Shown here: piece by piece, positions 17,531 to 26,355 of the stretch
Position numbering within the stretch: the stretch's first letter is position 1
Layout: each line of letters opens with the position of its first letter
Made by a program: the position numbers and the translations under genes
From: an uncultured Alphaproteobacteria bacterium
GTDB lineage: Bacteria; Pseudomonadota; Alphaproteobacteria; HIMB59; GCA-002718135
Assembly (NCBI GenBank): GCA_902584805.1
Contig: CACIBE010000001.1
Span: 1-64,000 of the forward strand
DNA length: 64,000 nt
Direction of reading: 5' to 3'
Notes under the pieces: generated by a model
Told to the model about the DNA's origin: nothing
The model's database searches: none
What the model saw: the letters and a program-made list of their open reading frames with translations, nothing else

Positions 17531-19588
17531 ATGGACAAGGTAATAAAATTCATAAATGTATTTAAAATAGCATTAATACTAGTTATTGGGCTATTTAGTA
17601 CAGCTGGATATTCTTTATCTTCAGATTGGGCAACTAGTGAAAAATCAAAAGTTAGATTAATTTCACCAATGACTGCATCAAATAATAACAACCAATTAAT
17701 TTTAGCATTAGAATATGAACTAGAAGAGGAATGGAAAACATATTGGAAATCTCCTGGAGGAGGAGGTTTTCCTCAAAAAATAATATGGAATAATTCGTCA
17801 AATATTAAAGATATTAAAATATTATGGCCAGAACCAATAGAATTTGAAATACTAGGTTTAAAATCAATTGGGTATAAAGATAAAGTTATATTTCCTTTGA
17901 TAGTAGATATTGAAGATAATCAAAAACAAACAAATTTAAATTTAAATATAAATTATTTAGTTTGTAGAGATGTTTGTATTCCAGGTAATGCAGATATATT
18001 TTTACACATACCGTCTGGAGATGGGGCTTACACAGATTATTTTTTTGAAATTGAAAAAGTTTTATCTACTACCTTAAACAATAATATTGATTTTACGCCT
18101 ATTTCTAATTTCTCATTTAAAGCTATCGAAAATAGTAATGACGTTATTTTTGATATAGAAATATCAACTAGTTCTTTTTTTGATGATCCAAAAATTTTTA
18201 TTCACACACCATTTGGATTGCCAGTTGTAGAACAAATAAATAATTATTCTCTTGATTTTCAAAAATTAAAAACCTCTTTTAATTTTAGATCAGATCAATT
18301 TAATGAAAAAAAATTTCCAATTGAAATATTTTTTTATGATAATAACCACAGTTTTAAAGTTGAAAAAAATGTAGAAATTGAAAATGTAGATAAAAATATT
18401 TCTATAAACAATAGTCTTTTATACTTACTCCTAATTTCACTATTAGGCGGGTTTATTTTAAATCTTATGCCATGTGTATTTCCAGTGTTATCGTTAAAAT
18501 TAATATCTGTAATTAATACTGAAGATAAAAAGATAAAAAGTAGTTTTTTTATAACAGTATTGGGTATTATTACTTCTTTTCTAATACTCGGTTCATTTTT
18601 TGCTATTCTTAAACAAATCAATATTTCAATATCTTGGGGTATGCAATTTCAAGAACCTTACTTTTTAATGTTTATTTTAACTATTATATCAATGTTCTTC
18701 TTGAATACACTTGGTCTTTTCCAAATAAATTTACCAAGTTTTTTATATTCATCAAAAATTTTAAATTCAGGAAATAATTTTTATACAAAGAATTTTTTTA
18801 ATGGTTTTTTTGCTACACTTCTTGCTACACCTTGTTCTGCACCTTATTTGGGAACAGCTGTCACAGCAGCATTTACTCAATCGACAACGTATCTATTTTT
18901 AATATTTTGTTTTATGGGTATAGGAATGAGTATACCTTATATGGTTATAGCTTTTTTTCCAGGCTTAATTTCCTTTTTACCTCGATCTGGAAAATGGATG
19001 ATTTATTTTAAATATTTTTTATCTATTTTATTATTAATAACAATAGTTTGGCTATTAAGTATATTAAATAATTATTTTAATTATTTTTTTGTAGTTACAT
19101 TTACTCTTTTATTAATCTTAATATCAGCAATTCTAAAGTTTAAAATTTACCAAATTCCCTTAATTATTTCTTTAATAATTATTTTCTTTTTAACTCCATA
19201 TTTTAATTTTTTTAAAAAAATCAATGAAGAAAATTATAAAAGTAATGATTGGTTAGATTTTAATTCCAAAAGTATTCCTGAAATAATAGCTAATAATGAA
19301 ATTATTTTTTTAGATATTACGGCAGATTGGTGCATTACATGTAAGTTTAATAAAATTAATGTTTTAAACTCAAAAAAAATTTCAGACTTTTTTGATTCAC
19401 AAGATGTGACATTAATAAAAGCTGATTGGACACAACCAAATGAAAAAATAAATAAATTTTTAAAAAAATATAATAAATTTGGAATACCTTTTAATGCATT
19501 TTATTCTTCAAAGTTTCCAGAAGGTATAGTAATGAATGAAATATTGACTGAGAAACAAATATTTGAAACCTATAATAAAGTTAAATAA
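17531..19588 (+). CDS. DsbD/ScsB-like thiol:disulfide interchange protein
   Basis: Membrane protein that carries electrons from cytoplasmic thioredoxin to periplasmic thiols. The order is a signal peptide, then an N-terminal periplasmic domain with the CxxxC pair in LVCRDVCIPGN. A transmembrane domain follows with Cys in NLMPCVFPVLSLK and ATPCSAPYLGTA. The C-terminal thioredoxin domain has ITADWCITCKFNK (WCxxC). At 685 aa all three domains are present. The N-terminal domain resembles ScsB/DipZ-type proteins more than E. coli DsbD alpha. A peroxiredoxin gene follows after six bases, consistent with a redox operon. Confidence 0.9.
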   Translation: MDKVIKFINVFKIALILVIGLFSTAGYSLSSDWATSEKSKVRLISPMTASNNNNQLILALEYELEEEWKTYWKSPGGGGFPQKIIWNNSSNIKDIKILWPEPIEFEILGLKSIGYKDKVIFPLIVDIEDNQKQTNLNLNINYLVCRDVCIPGNADIFLHIPSGDGAYTDYFFEIEKVLSTTLNNNIDFTPISNFSFKAIENSNDVIFDIEISTSSFFDDPKIFIHTPFGLPVVEQINNYSLDFQKLKTSFNFRSDQFNEKKFPIEIFFYDNNHSFKVEKNVEIENVDKNISINNSLLYLLLISLLGGFILNLMPCVFPVLSLKLISVINTEDKKIKSSFFITVLGIITSFLILGSFFAILKQINISISWGMQFQEPYFLMFILTIISMFFLNTLGLFQINLPSFLYSSKILNSGNNFYTKNFFNGFFATLLATPCSAPYLGTAVTAAFTQSTTYLFLIFCFMGIGMSIPYMVIAFFPGLISFLPRSGKWMIYFKYFLSILLLITIVWLLSILNNYFNYFFVVTFTLLLILISAILKFKIYQIPLIISLIIIFFLTPYFNFFKKINEENYKSNDWLDFNSKSIPEIIANNEIIFLDITADWCITCKFNKINVLNSKKISDFFDSQDVTLIKADWTQPNEKINKFLKKYNKFGIPFNAFYSSKFPEGIVMNEILTEKQIFETYNKVK

Positions 19589-19593
19589 AAAAC

Positions 19594-20061
19594 ATGGTTA
19601 TTGATGATTTTAAAGTTCCTATTATTAAAAAAGGTATTTCATCTATATCTTCATTAAAAAATGAATTTATAAATAAAAAAATTATTCTATTTGGTGTTCC
19701 GGGTGCATTCACGCCAACTTGTTCTGAGAAACATCTTCCAGGTTATATAAAATTATATAATTCATTTATAGATAAAAAAATTGATGGCATTTACTGTCTA
19801 TCTGTAAATGATGAACATGTGATGAAATCTTGGTTATTAAGTTATACCGATGGAGAAAAGATCAATGGAATTGCTGACGGAAATGCTGAGATTACAAAAT
19901 ATTTTGACTTGATATCTGATAAGACAAAAAATTATATGGGCTTTAGGTGTCGAAGGTTTGCCATGATCATTGAAAATAATATGATTATAAACAAGTTTAT
20001 TGAAAATGATGGTGAATACAATGTTAGTTCAGCTGAATATATTTTAGAACAAATCCAATGA
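19594..20061 (+). CDS. Peroxiredoxin (Prx5-type, AhpC/TSA family)
   Basis: Thiol peroxidase reducing peroxides. The peroxidatic motif PGAFTPTCSEKHLPGY contains the catalytic Cys near residue 47 and the Thr of the PxxxT motif. SVNDEHVMKSW and the Arg in GFRCRRFAMIIEN complete the Prx5 pattern; a further Cys in that segment could be the resolving residue. Length of 155 aa matches. It lies between the DsbD-like gene and an SDR and overlaps the SDR start by four bases (ATGA). Confidence 0.9.
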   Translation: MVIDDFKVPIIKKGISSISSLKNEFINKKIILFGVPGAFTPTCSEKHLPGYIKLYNSFIDKKIDGIYCLSVNDEHVMKSWLLSYTDGEKINGIADGNAEITKYFDLISDKTKNYMGFRCRRFAMIIENNMIINKFIENDGEYNVSSAEYILEQIQ

Positions 20062-20795
20062 ATAAAATTAATTTAGAAAATAGAGTAGCAATTGTAACGG
20101 GTGGGGTACAAGGATTTGGGTTAGCTATTACAAAAAGATTTATAGAGTCAGGCGCAAAAGTATTAATATGGGATAAAGATACAGAATATTTAAATAAAGT
20201 TGATCTTAAAAATACTCATAAAATTGAAGTTGATGTGTCAAATTATAAAAGTGTAGAGAATGCATTTGCTGAAAGTCTTAAGCTTGAAAACAAAATTGAC
20301 ATTTTAATAAATAATGCTGGAATAGCCGGACCAAATTTTAAGACATGGGATTATCCACTTGAGGAATGGCAAAAAGTTATAGACATAGATCTTAGCGGAG
20401 TATTTTATTGTTGCAAGACTATAGCTCCTCATTTTATCAAAAATAATTATGGACGTATTGTTAATATTTCCTCAATAGCTGGTAAGGAAGGTAATCCTAA
20501 TGCAATGCCTTATAGTGCTGCAAAAGCAGGAGTTATTGCACTTACTAAATCTTTAGGAAAGGAATTAGCTGAAAAGAATATTTCAGTTAATTGTGTTACT
20601 CCTGCACCAGCTAAGACGCGTATTTTTGATCAAATTACGCAAGAACATATTGATTATATGTTATCAAAAATTCCTAGAAATAGATTTGTGTTAGTTGAAG
20701 AATTAGCTTCTTTAGTTGCATGGATGTCTTCTGAAGAAAATTCTTATACCACAGGCTCAACTTTTGATTTGAGCGGTGGGAGAGCTACATATTAA
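20058..20795 (+). CDS. Short-chain dehydrogenase/reductase (SDR)
   Basis: NAD(P)-dependent oxidoreductase of the classical SDR family. The cofactor site is AIVTGGVQGFGLAI, with NNAGIAG downstream. The catalytic residues are Ser in VNISSIAG and Tyr152/Lys156 in YSAAK. Length of 245 aa is normal. It overlaps the peroxiredoxin by four bases and is convergent with the sugar ABC permease with a four-base overlap. Sugar dehydrogenation is plausible from the nearby sugar genes, but a 3-oxoacyl reductase-like role cannot be excluded. Confidence 0.88.
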   Translation: MNKINLENRVAIVTGGVQGFGLAITKRFIESGAKVLIWDKDTEYLNKVDLKNTHKIEVDVSNYKSVENAFAESLKLENKIDILINNAGIAGPNFKTWDYPLEEWQKVIDIDLSGVFYCCKTIAPHFIKNNYGRIVNISSIAGKEGNPNAMPYSAAKAGVIALTKSLGKELAEKNISVNCVTPAPAKTRIFDQITQEHIDYMLSKIPRNRFVLVEELASLVAWMSSEENSYTTGSTFDLSGGRATY

Positions 20796-21769
20796 TTTTT
20801 TCTTCTTTGTATTAGAGCGTAAACTGTAACGGCAACAGTTATCATTAGCCCATTGATAAATTTTACATAAAAACCAGATAAGCCTAAAGCTACTATACCC
20901 GATTCCAATGAACCAATAATTAATACTCCAATAAAGGTTCCAAAAATAGTACCCTTACCTCCAAATACTGAGGTCCCACCAACAAAGACAGCTGCTAATG
21001 TCGTTAACATTAAGCCCTCACCTTGTGTGGGCCAGAAGTATAACATTTCATACATTGTAAAAATTCCCGCTAAAGCAGAGAAAAAACCTAATTGAACAAA
21101 GGCAATAATTTTTACATTATCAACATTAATTCCCATCATTTGAGCACTGGCTTTATTGTCACCTACAAAGTGGATGTGATTTCCAAATTTATGGTATCGA
21201 TAAACCCATTGCATTAATCCAGTTAATACAATGAACCAAATAAATTGCATCGGAATTTTTCCAAATAATTTTTCGACAAATATCATATGATGCCACGTTC
21301 CATCTGCCACATCGACAATTGCAATACCACTACCTTGGGAAATGACATTAACTAATCCACGCCAAAAAAATAATGTTCCTATAGTGGCAACAATTGAGGG
21401 TATACCAATTTTAGTAACAAGTAAGCCATTTACTAATCCAGCAAACATTCCAAGTGAAGTGGCTAATATAAATGCTATAAAAAAATTACCATCAGTTGAT
21501 GTCATTATAATTCCAAATATGAGAGATGTAATTCCAACTATAGATGGAAATGATAAATCGATTTCACCAAGTGTAACGACAAAGGTTGCTGATATAGCAA
21601 TAATGCCAAAAAAAGGCATTGATTGCATGAAAGCTCTATAAATTGGAAATCTTGTAAATACGTGAGGTGCACCCAAGAAGTAAATTAAGAAAAGCACTAT
21701 GGCAATTATTGTAATACTAATTTCAAGTTTGTGTGTTTTTACAAAATAACTATTTAATAAACTACTCAT
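20792..21769 (-). CDS. Sugar ABC transporter permease (RbsC/FrcC-type)
   Basis: Inner-membrane permease of a CUT2-type sugar importer, with about ten hydrophobic helices. GEIDLSFPSIVGIT, AGLVNGLLVTKIGIPSIVATIGT, GDNKASAQMMGINV and LAAVFVGGTSVFGGKGTIFGT are family motifs. Length of 325 aa is typical. It is the last gene of a minus-strand operon (binding protein, ATPase, permease), and its start is adjacent to the ATPase stop. It is convergent with the SDR. Confidence 0.93.
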   Translation of the reverse strand: MSSLLNSYFVKTHKLEISITIIAIVLFLIYFLGAPHVFTRFPIYRAFMQSMPFFGIIAISATFVVTLGEIDLSFPSIVGITSLIFGIIMTSTDGNFFIAFILATSLGMFAGLVNGLLVTKIGIPSIVATIGTLFFWRGLVNVISQGSGIAIVDVADGTWHHMIFVEKLFGKIPMQFIWFIVLTGLMQWVYRYHKFGNHIHFVGDNKASAQMMGINVDNVKIIAFVQLGFFSALAGIFTMYEMLYFWPTQGEGLMLTTLAAVFVGGTSVFGGKGTIFGTFIGVLIIGSLESGIVALGLSGFYVKFINGLMITVAVTVYALIQRRKN

Positions 21770-22537
21770 TTAATCTTCTACCTTAATTTTTCCAGATTCA
21801 TGAAGTTGGATCATTTTTTGAACAAGCTCTTCCCTTGAAATATCTTCTTTGTTAAACTCTCCTACAACTTCTCCTCTATCTAAAATGATAAACCTATCTG
21901 CAGCACCGTAAACGTGTATTATATTGTGATCGATAAAAATAGCTGATTTATTTTCATTTTTTAAACCCTTTACAAAGTTAAGTACTTTTTCTGTTTCTTG
22001 AATTGATAAACCCATAGTAGGTTCGTCTAATACAATCAAATCAGAATTAAAATATAAGGATCTACCAAAAGCAACGCCTTGTTTTTCACCACCTGATAGA
22101 CCCATTACTGGTGAGTCCACAGTTATAGCTTTAGAAGTAAATCCTATATAATCTCTTAAAATTTTTTCTGCTTCTTTTCTTTGTTTTTTGATATCTAAAA
22201 AACCAAATGAGTTTGTAATTTCTCTTCCTGCAAAAATATTTCTAAACAATTCTTGTTGATCACAAAGTGCTCTCTCTTGATATACAGCTTCAATCCCCAT
22301 TTTTCTTGATTGAGCAACTGATTTAATTTGAACTTCTTCTTCTTTAAAAAAAACTTTTCCTGAGTTTGGGCTGTGAACTCCAGTTATAACTTTTATAAGA
22401 GTTGATTTGCCAGCGCCATTATCACCAATTAAAGCAACTACTTCACCTTTATTTATTTTGATATTTACATCTTTTAAAACTTTGACATTTCCAAAGTTTT
22501 TATAAATATTTTCTAATTTTAAGAGTTCTTCAGCCAT
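21770..22537 (-). CDS. Sugar ABC transporter ATPase, single-domain (FrcA-like)
   Basis: ATP-hydrolysing subunit of the importer. Walker A is GDNGAGKST (near residue 38), the signature is LSGGEKQGVAFGRSL, Walker B is LIVLDEPTMGL, and the switch His is in IFIDHN. At 255 aa it has one nucleotide-binding domain, unlike the double-domain RbsA, and so resembles the fructose-type FrcA. Two copies would work in the complex. It lies after a strong hairpin that separates it from the binding-protein gene. Confidence 0.93.
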   Translation of the reverse strand: MAEELLKLENIYKNFGNVKVLKDVNIKINKGEVVALIGDNGAGKSTLIKVITGVHSPNSGKVFFKEEEVQIKSVAQSRKMGIEAVYQERALCDQQELFRNIFAGREITNSFGFLDIKKQRKEAEKILRDYIGFTSKAITVDSPVMGLSGGEKQGVAFGRSLYFNSDLIVLDEPTMGLSIQETEKVLNFVKGLKNENKSAIFIDHNIIHVYGAADRFIILDRGEVVGEFNKEDISREELVQKMIQLHESGKIKVED

Positions 22538-22545
22538 AAAAAATA

Positions 22546-22571
22546 AACCTGCCTTAAAAGTAAGGCAGGTT
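22546..22571 (-). terminator. Intercistronic hairpin between binding protein and ATPase genes
   Basis: AACCTGCCTTA (22546-22556) and TAAGGCAGGTT (22561-22571) form a perfect 11-bp stem with a four-base loop. It lies in the 46-base gap downstream of the binding-protein gene on the minus strand. No full U-run follows before the ATPase start. Such hairpins usually protect the abundant binding-protein mRNA and lower expression of the membrane components, a differential expression device inferred from position. Confidence 0.65.
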
Positions 22572-22583
22572 ATAAAATTTAAT

Positions 22584-23564
22584 TTATCTGATTTGTACTG
22601 CTGCTAATGGAGCAACAGCATCTACGTTATCAGCTGTAACAAATGCAGCACCAGTATCCATAGCTAACCCAGCCATTCCATACTTTGTACTTAGGAATAA
22701 TTGAACGATTGGCATATATCCTTGGATAAATGGTTGTTGATCAATTACTACATCAATGTAACCTGAATTAATTCCATCAACAATTGGTGCTGATAAATCA
22801 AATCCAGCGCCACATACTTCTTCTGTACCATGACCTGCAGCCTTCATATATGTTGGTAAACTTGCAGTTAATCCACCATGATCAGTAATAGCTAATTTAA
22901 TATCAGGATTTGCACTATATGTTGCAACATACATAGGAGTTCCCTGTGATGCATCAGAGTTTACGTTATCAGGAATTTCTTGATAAACTACTTCAACACC
23001 TGCTGCTTCAACACCAGCTATTGCACCTTTAGTTCTTTCTCCTCTATTTGGCATACTTGCAAGACCCCAGATAAAAGCTTTATCTCCAGCTTGTAGACCA
23101 CAAACTTCAACAGCTTTTTTACCTAGATTAAATCCAGCATCAAATAGATCTGCTCCTGCATAACCAAATCCTTCAGTTTTATACTCTGCTTCAAGATCAG
23201 GAAGAGGTGTATTCATAGTAGTAATTACTATTCCCATTTCTCTAGCTTCTTGAATGATAGGTCTCATTGCAGCGTCTCCTGGAAAACCATAGATTGCAAT
23301 TCCATCAGGCTGTAAAGCAACAGCTTCTTTAAATTGTTTAATCATGATTTCAGAGTTCCACTGTGACCAGTAGTAATCTACTTCACAACCTGTGTGTTCA
23401 GCAGCAGCTACTGCACCATTGTAAACGATAGTTCCAAATGGGCCACCTTCAGGACCACCTGGGAAAAATATAAATTTCTTATCACAGCTGTAATCATTTT
23501 TTGCTATTGCTGATGTAGATGCAAAAGCAAAAAATAAAGCAATGACGGCAAAGATTTTTTTCAT
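22584..23564 (-). CDS. Sugar ABC transporter substrate-binding protein (RbsB/MocB-like)
   Basis: Periplasmic binding protein of the type I sugar fold. The signal peptide is KKIFAVIALFFAFASTSAIA, ending in an Ala-x-Ala cleavage region. The mature protein shows FFPGGPEGGPFGTIVYNGAVAAAEHTG, LQPDGIAIYGFPGDAAMRP and VIDQQPFIQGYMPIVQLFL, typical of the family. Length of 326 aa fits. A strong GGAGG ribosome binding site precedes the ATG. The sugar cannot be read from sequence; in context a deoxysugar, methylated sugar or cyclitol is possible. Confidence 0.92.
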   Translation of the reverse strand: MKKIFAVIALFFAFASTSAIAKNDYSCDKKFIFFPGGPEGGPFGTIVYNGAVAAAEHTGCEVDYYWSQWNSEIMIKQFKEAVALQPDGIAIYGFPGDAAMRPIIQEAREMGIVITTMNTPLPDLEAEYKTEGFGYAGADLFDAGFNLGKKAVEVCGLQAGDKAFIWGLASMPNRGERTKGAIAGVEAAGVEVVYQEIPDNVNSDASQGTPMYVATYSANPDIKLAITDHGGLTASLPTYMKAAGHGTEEVCGAGFDLSAPIVDGINSGYIDVVIDQQPFIQGYMPIVQLFLSTKYGMAGLAMDTGAAFVTADNVDAVAPLAAVQIR

Positions 23565-23744
23565 AATTCCTCCAAATAATTTATGTTTTAATTTATAAGT
23601 AAATAAATCAATAATTCAATTAAATTAAAGTATTAAAGATCTTATTACAAATTAAATTACCCTTTCTAAAATAGTCGCACTTATTTACCAATTTAAAGCA
23701 ATTTTTATATTTATAAGATTATTAAAAAGTGCTATTTTTTCATT

Positions 23745-24731
23745 ATGGATGTTGATTTAGGTAAATGGTATCGAGCAAATATAGATAAAAAAGAATTCAA
23801 GCAGTTATGCAAAAAATCTGATTGGCAGGGTTTTAAGCATATGATTATTTATTTTTCATCTCTATTTCTCTTTGGATATCTTGCCTACGTGACTTGGGGC
23901 ACTTGGTGGTCATTATTATTTTTTATTATATACGGAAATATTTGGGGATGCAGCGATGCTATATGGCATGAAACTGGTCACAGAACTGCTTTTAAATCTA
24001 AATTCTGGAATGATTTCTTTTATTATATTGCTAGTTTTATGGATAATTTTGAACCTATCAGATGGAGATACTCTCACTATCATCATCATACTTATACTCA
24101 ATTTAATGATCCTGTAGATTTTGAAATACATGTAAAAAAACCAACTGATTTAATTGTTTTTTTCTCACATTACATTCCATTCTCTGGTTTTATTTTCTTT
24201 AAAAATTCTCTTCAATGGGAAACTATAAAACATGCATTTGGTGTAACTACTGATGTAATGAAAGTTTGCATTCCGGAAAATGAAAGATGGAAATGTAGAT
24301 TATCTGCGTGGAGTCATCTCTCTATTTGGATAATAAGTATAGCTTCTTCAGTATACTTTCAAAGTTGGCTTCCAGTTCTATATGTTTTATTGCCTAATTT
24401 TTATGGAAAGACCCTTGTCATGCTTATGGGTCTCACTCAACATGCAGGACTTAGAGAAGATAAAAGAGACCATAGATATACAACCAGAACAGTGTATTTA
24501 AATCCAGTTTTAAGTTTTTTATATTGGCATATGGAATATCATGTTGAACACCATATGTTCCCTCAAGTTCCCTCACATAATCTACCTAAACTGCATGCTA
24601 TGATTAAAAATCAATTACCACCTGCAAGAAAAGGTCTTCTAGGTGCTTATAAAGAAATTATTCCAGCACTCATTAAACAGGCAAAAAATCCAGACTATCA
24701 AATTCCATTATCTATTCCTAGTAACGCTTAA
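23745..24731 (+). CDS. Membrane di-iron desaturase/hydroxylase (MocD-like), first copy
   Basis: Integral membrane oxygenase of the fatty-acid-desaturase family. Three histidine boxes bind the di-iron centre: HETGH (His75), HYHHHT (His111-115) and HVEHH (His266-270), with LTQHAGL providing another His. Two pairs of helices surround them. Length of 328 aa is typical. It begins a plus-strand cluster with ferredoxin reductase, Rieske ferredoxin and PanB-like genes. That electron-transfer set recalls rhizopine MocDEF, where the oxygenase is thought to O-demethylate a methylated cyclitol. Real substrate unknown; fatty acids or hydrocarbons remain possible. Confidence 0.85.
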   Translation: MDVDLGKWYRANIDKKEFKQLCKKSDWQGFKHMIIYFSSLFLFGYLAYVTWGTWWSLLFFIIYGNIWGCSDAIWHETGHRTAFKSKFWNDFFYYIASFMDNFEPIRWRYSHYHHHTYTQFNDPVDFEIHVKKPTDLIVFFSHYIPFSGFIFFKNSLQWETIKHAFGVTTDVMKVCIPENERWKCRLSAWSHLSIWIISIASSVYFQSWLPVLYVLLPNFYGKTLVMLMGLTQHAGLREDKRDHRYTTRTVYLNPVLSFLYWHMEYHVEHHMFPQVPSHNLPKLHAMIKNQLPPARKGLLGAYKEIIPALIKQAKNPDYQIPLSIPSNA

Positions 24732-24736
24732 ACTTA

Positions 24737-25966
24737 GTGAAAAATAACATTATAATTTTAGGCGGTGGTCAAGCCGGAATCTATGCTGCTAGAGAGATTA
24801 GACAAAATGATTCAGAGTCAAATATTAAAATTTTAGGTGAAGAAAATTTATTACCATACGAAAGACCTCCCTTATCTAAAGATTTTTTGTTAGATAAAAA
24901 AAATGAAGAGGATCTTTATTTTCATTCTAGCGAAGTACTAAAAAATGAAAATATAGAATTTGAAAATATATTAATTAATAAAGTTGACTTTGAAAATAAA
25001 AAACTTTTTGCAAAAAATGATGATGTTTACTCTTATGATAGTTTGCTTATTTCAACAGGTTCTGAAAATAAAAAACTTAGTTTAGATGATAATTTAAAGA
25101 ATGATGTTTATTATCTAAGAAATTTAGAAGAAGCCAAAAAAATTAAAGAAATAGTTTCAAATAAAAATAAAATAACTATTATTGGTGGTGGCTTCATTGG
25201 CTTAGAAATTGCCTCATCTTTATGTCAACTTCAAAAGAAAGTAACTGTTATCGAAATTGGTAATCAACTGATGGGAAGAATTATACCTAAACAAATTGCT
25301 GATTTAGTTCAAAACGCTCATATAGAACATGGGAATGAAATAATATTAAATAAACAGATAGAAAAAATAACTAAAAAAAATGGCATTTATGAAATTTTAT
25401 TAAATGATAATTCTTTAATAGAAACAAATTTTATAATTGCAGGTATAGGCTCAACCCCGTCTGTAAAGTTATTTGAAAACACAAATTTAAAGCTTGATAA
25501 TGGTATTGTAACTAATCAATTTTGTGAAACTTCTATTAAAGATGTTTACGCAGCAGGTGACGTATCTAATTTTTATCATCCATTATATGAAAGAAATATG
25601 CGACTTGAGTCTTATCAACACGCACAAAATCATGGAATATGTGCTGGAAAAAATATTGCTGGAGTAAAAACAGAATACTCTTCAATTCCTTGGATGTGGT
25701 CTGATCAATTTAATTTGAATCTTCAACTGACTGGAATTTGTGATGATTATGATGAAATCATTGAAAGAGGTAATGATATTAATAATGGTTTAATTTATTT
25801 TTTCCTAAAAAAAAATAAAATAAGAGGAGCATGTGGTGTTGGAATCATAGGAAAAGTAGGCCGTGACATTAGAATAACTTCTAAATTAACTGAGAAAGAT
25901 ACCATTGTAGATAAACAAATTCTTTCAGATCAAAATCTTAAATTAAATAAACTTATACAAAAATAA
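24737..25966 (+). CDS. FAD-dependent ferredoxin reductase (MocF-like), GTG start
   Basis: NAD(P)H:ferredoxin oxidoreductase of the pyridine-nucleotide-disulfide family, as used by three-component oxygenases. FAD binding is in IIILGGGQAGIYAAREI, LPYERPPLSKDFL matches rubredoxin/ferredoxin reductases, and NAD binding is in ITIIGGGFIGLEIASSL. VYAAGDVSNFYHP and RLESYQHAQNHG are C-terminal family motifs. Length of 409 aa is typical. The GTG start lies five bases after the desaturase stop. It presumably feeds electrons to the Rieske protein at 26019 and then to the membrane oxygenases. Confidence 0.9.
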   Translation: MKNNIIILGGGQAGIYAAREIRQNDSESNIKILGEENLLPYERPPLSKDFLLDKKNEEDLYFHSSEVLKNENIEFENILINKVDFENKKLFAKNDDVYSYDSLLISTGSENKKLSLDDNLKNDVYYLRNLEEAKKIKEIVSNKNKITIIGGGFIGLEIASSLCQLQKKVTVIEIGNQLMGRIIPKQIADLVQNAHIEHGNEIILNKQIEKITKKNGIYEILLNDNSLIETNFIIAGIGSTPSVKLFENTNLKLDNGIVTNQFCETSIKDVYAAGDVSNFYHPLYERNMRLESYQHAQNHGICAGKNIAGVKTEYSSIPWMWSDQFNLNLQLTGICDDYDEIIERGNDINNGLIYFFLKKNKIRGACGVGIIGKVGRDIRITSKLTEKDTIVDKQILSDQNLKLNKLIQK

Positions 25967-26018
25967 CAATTTAATTATTTTGTATTTATTTTCATAAAAT
26001 AGATATTATATACTATCT

Positions 26019-26336
26019 ATGTCTGAAGAAAATTGGATTGAAGTAGGGTCTATAGATAGTATTGAAGAAGAAGATCTCATCAGATTTGATCATCAAGATA
26101 AAACTTTTTGTGTGTATAAGCTAACAGATGGTTTTTATGCTACTGATGGAATTTGTACACACGAGGCGGTACATCTTGAAGATGGCTTGGTTATGGATGA
26201 TGAAATTGAATGTCCAATGCATCAGGGAATTTTTAATATTAAATCCGGAGAAGCTCTAAGCCCTCCAGCCTGTGAGGATTTAAAAACATACCCAGTTAAA
26301 GTTGATAATGACAAAATTTTCATTAAGATAGATTAA
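26019..26336 (+). CDS. Rieske [2Fe-2S] ferredoxin (MocE-like)
   Basis: Small soluble electron carrier. The cluster ligands are Cys46 and His48 in CTHEAVHLEDG and Cys65 and His68 in CPMHQGIF. Length of 105 aa with no signal peptide matches ferredoxins of dioxygenase or monooxygenase systems. It lies between the reductase and a PanB-like gene. An inverted repeat ATAGATA/TATCTAT (25999-26005, 26014-26020) overlaps the start codon and might affect initiation. Confidence 0.93.
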   Translation: MSEENWIEVGSIDSIEEEDLIRFDHQDKTFCVYKLTDGFYATDGICTHEAVHLEDGLVMDDEIECPMHQGIFNIKSGEALSPPACEDLKTYPVKVDNDKIFIKID

Positions 26337-26355
26337 ATATTTTTTTGGAGATTTT

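Noticed and set aside
19361..19390. Poly-A tracts in the DsbD-like and thrC genes as further frameshift sites
   Set aside because: The proteins read through them in frame without loss of conserved sequence, so the tracts are normal codons.
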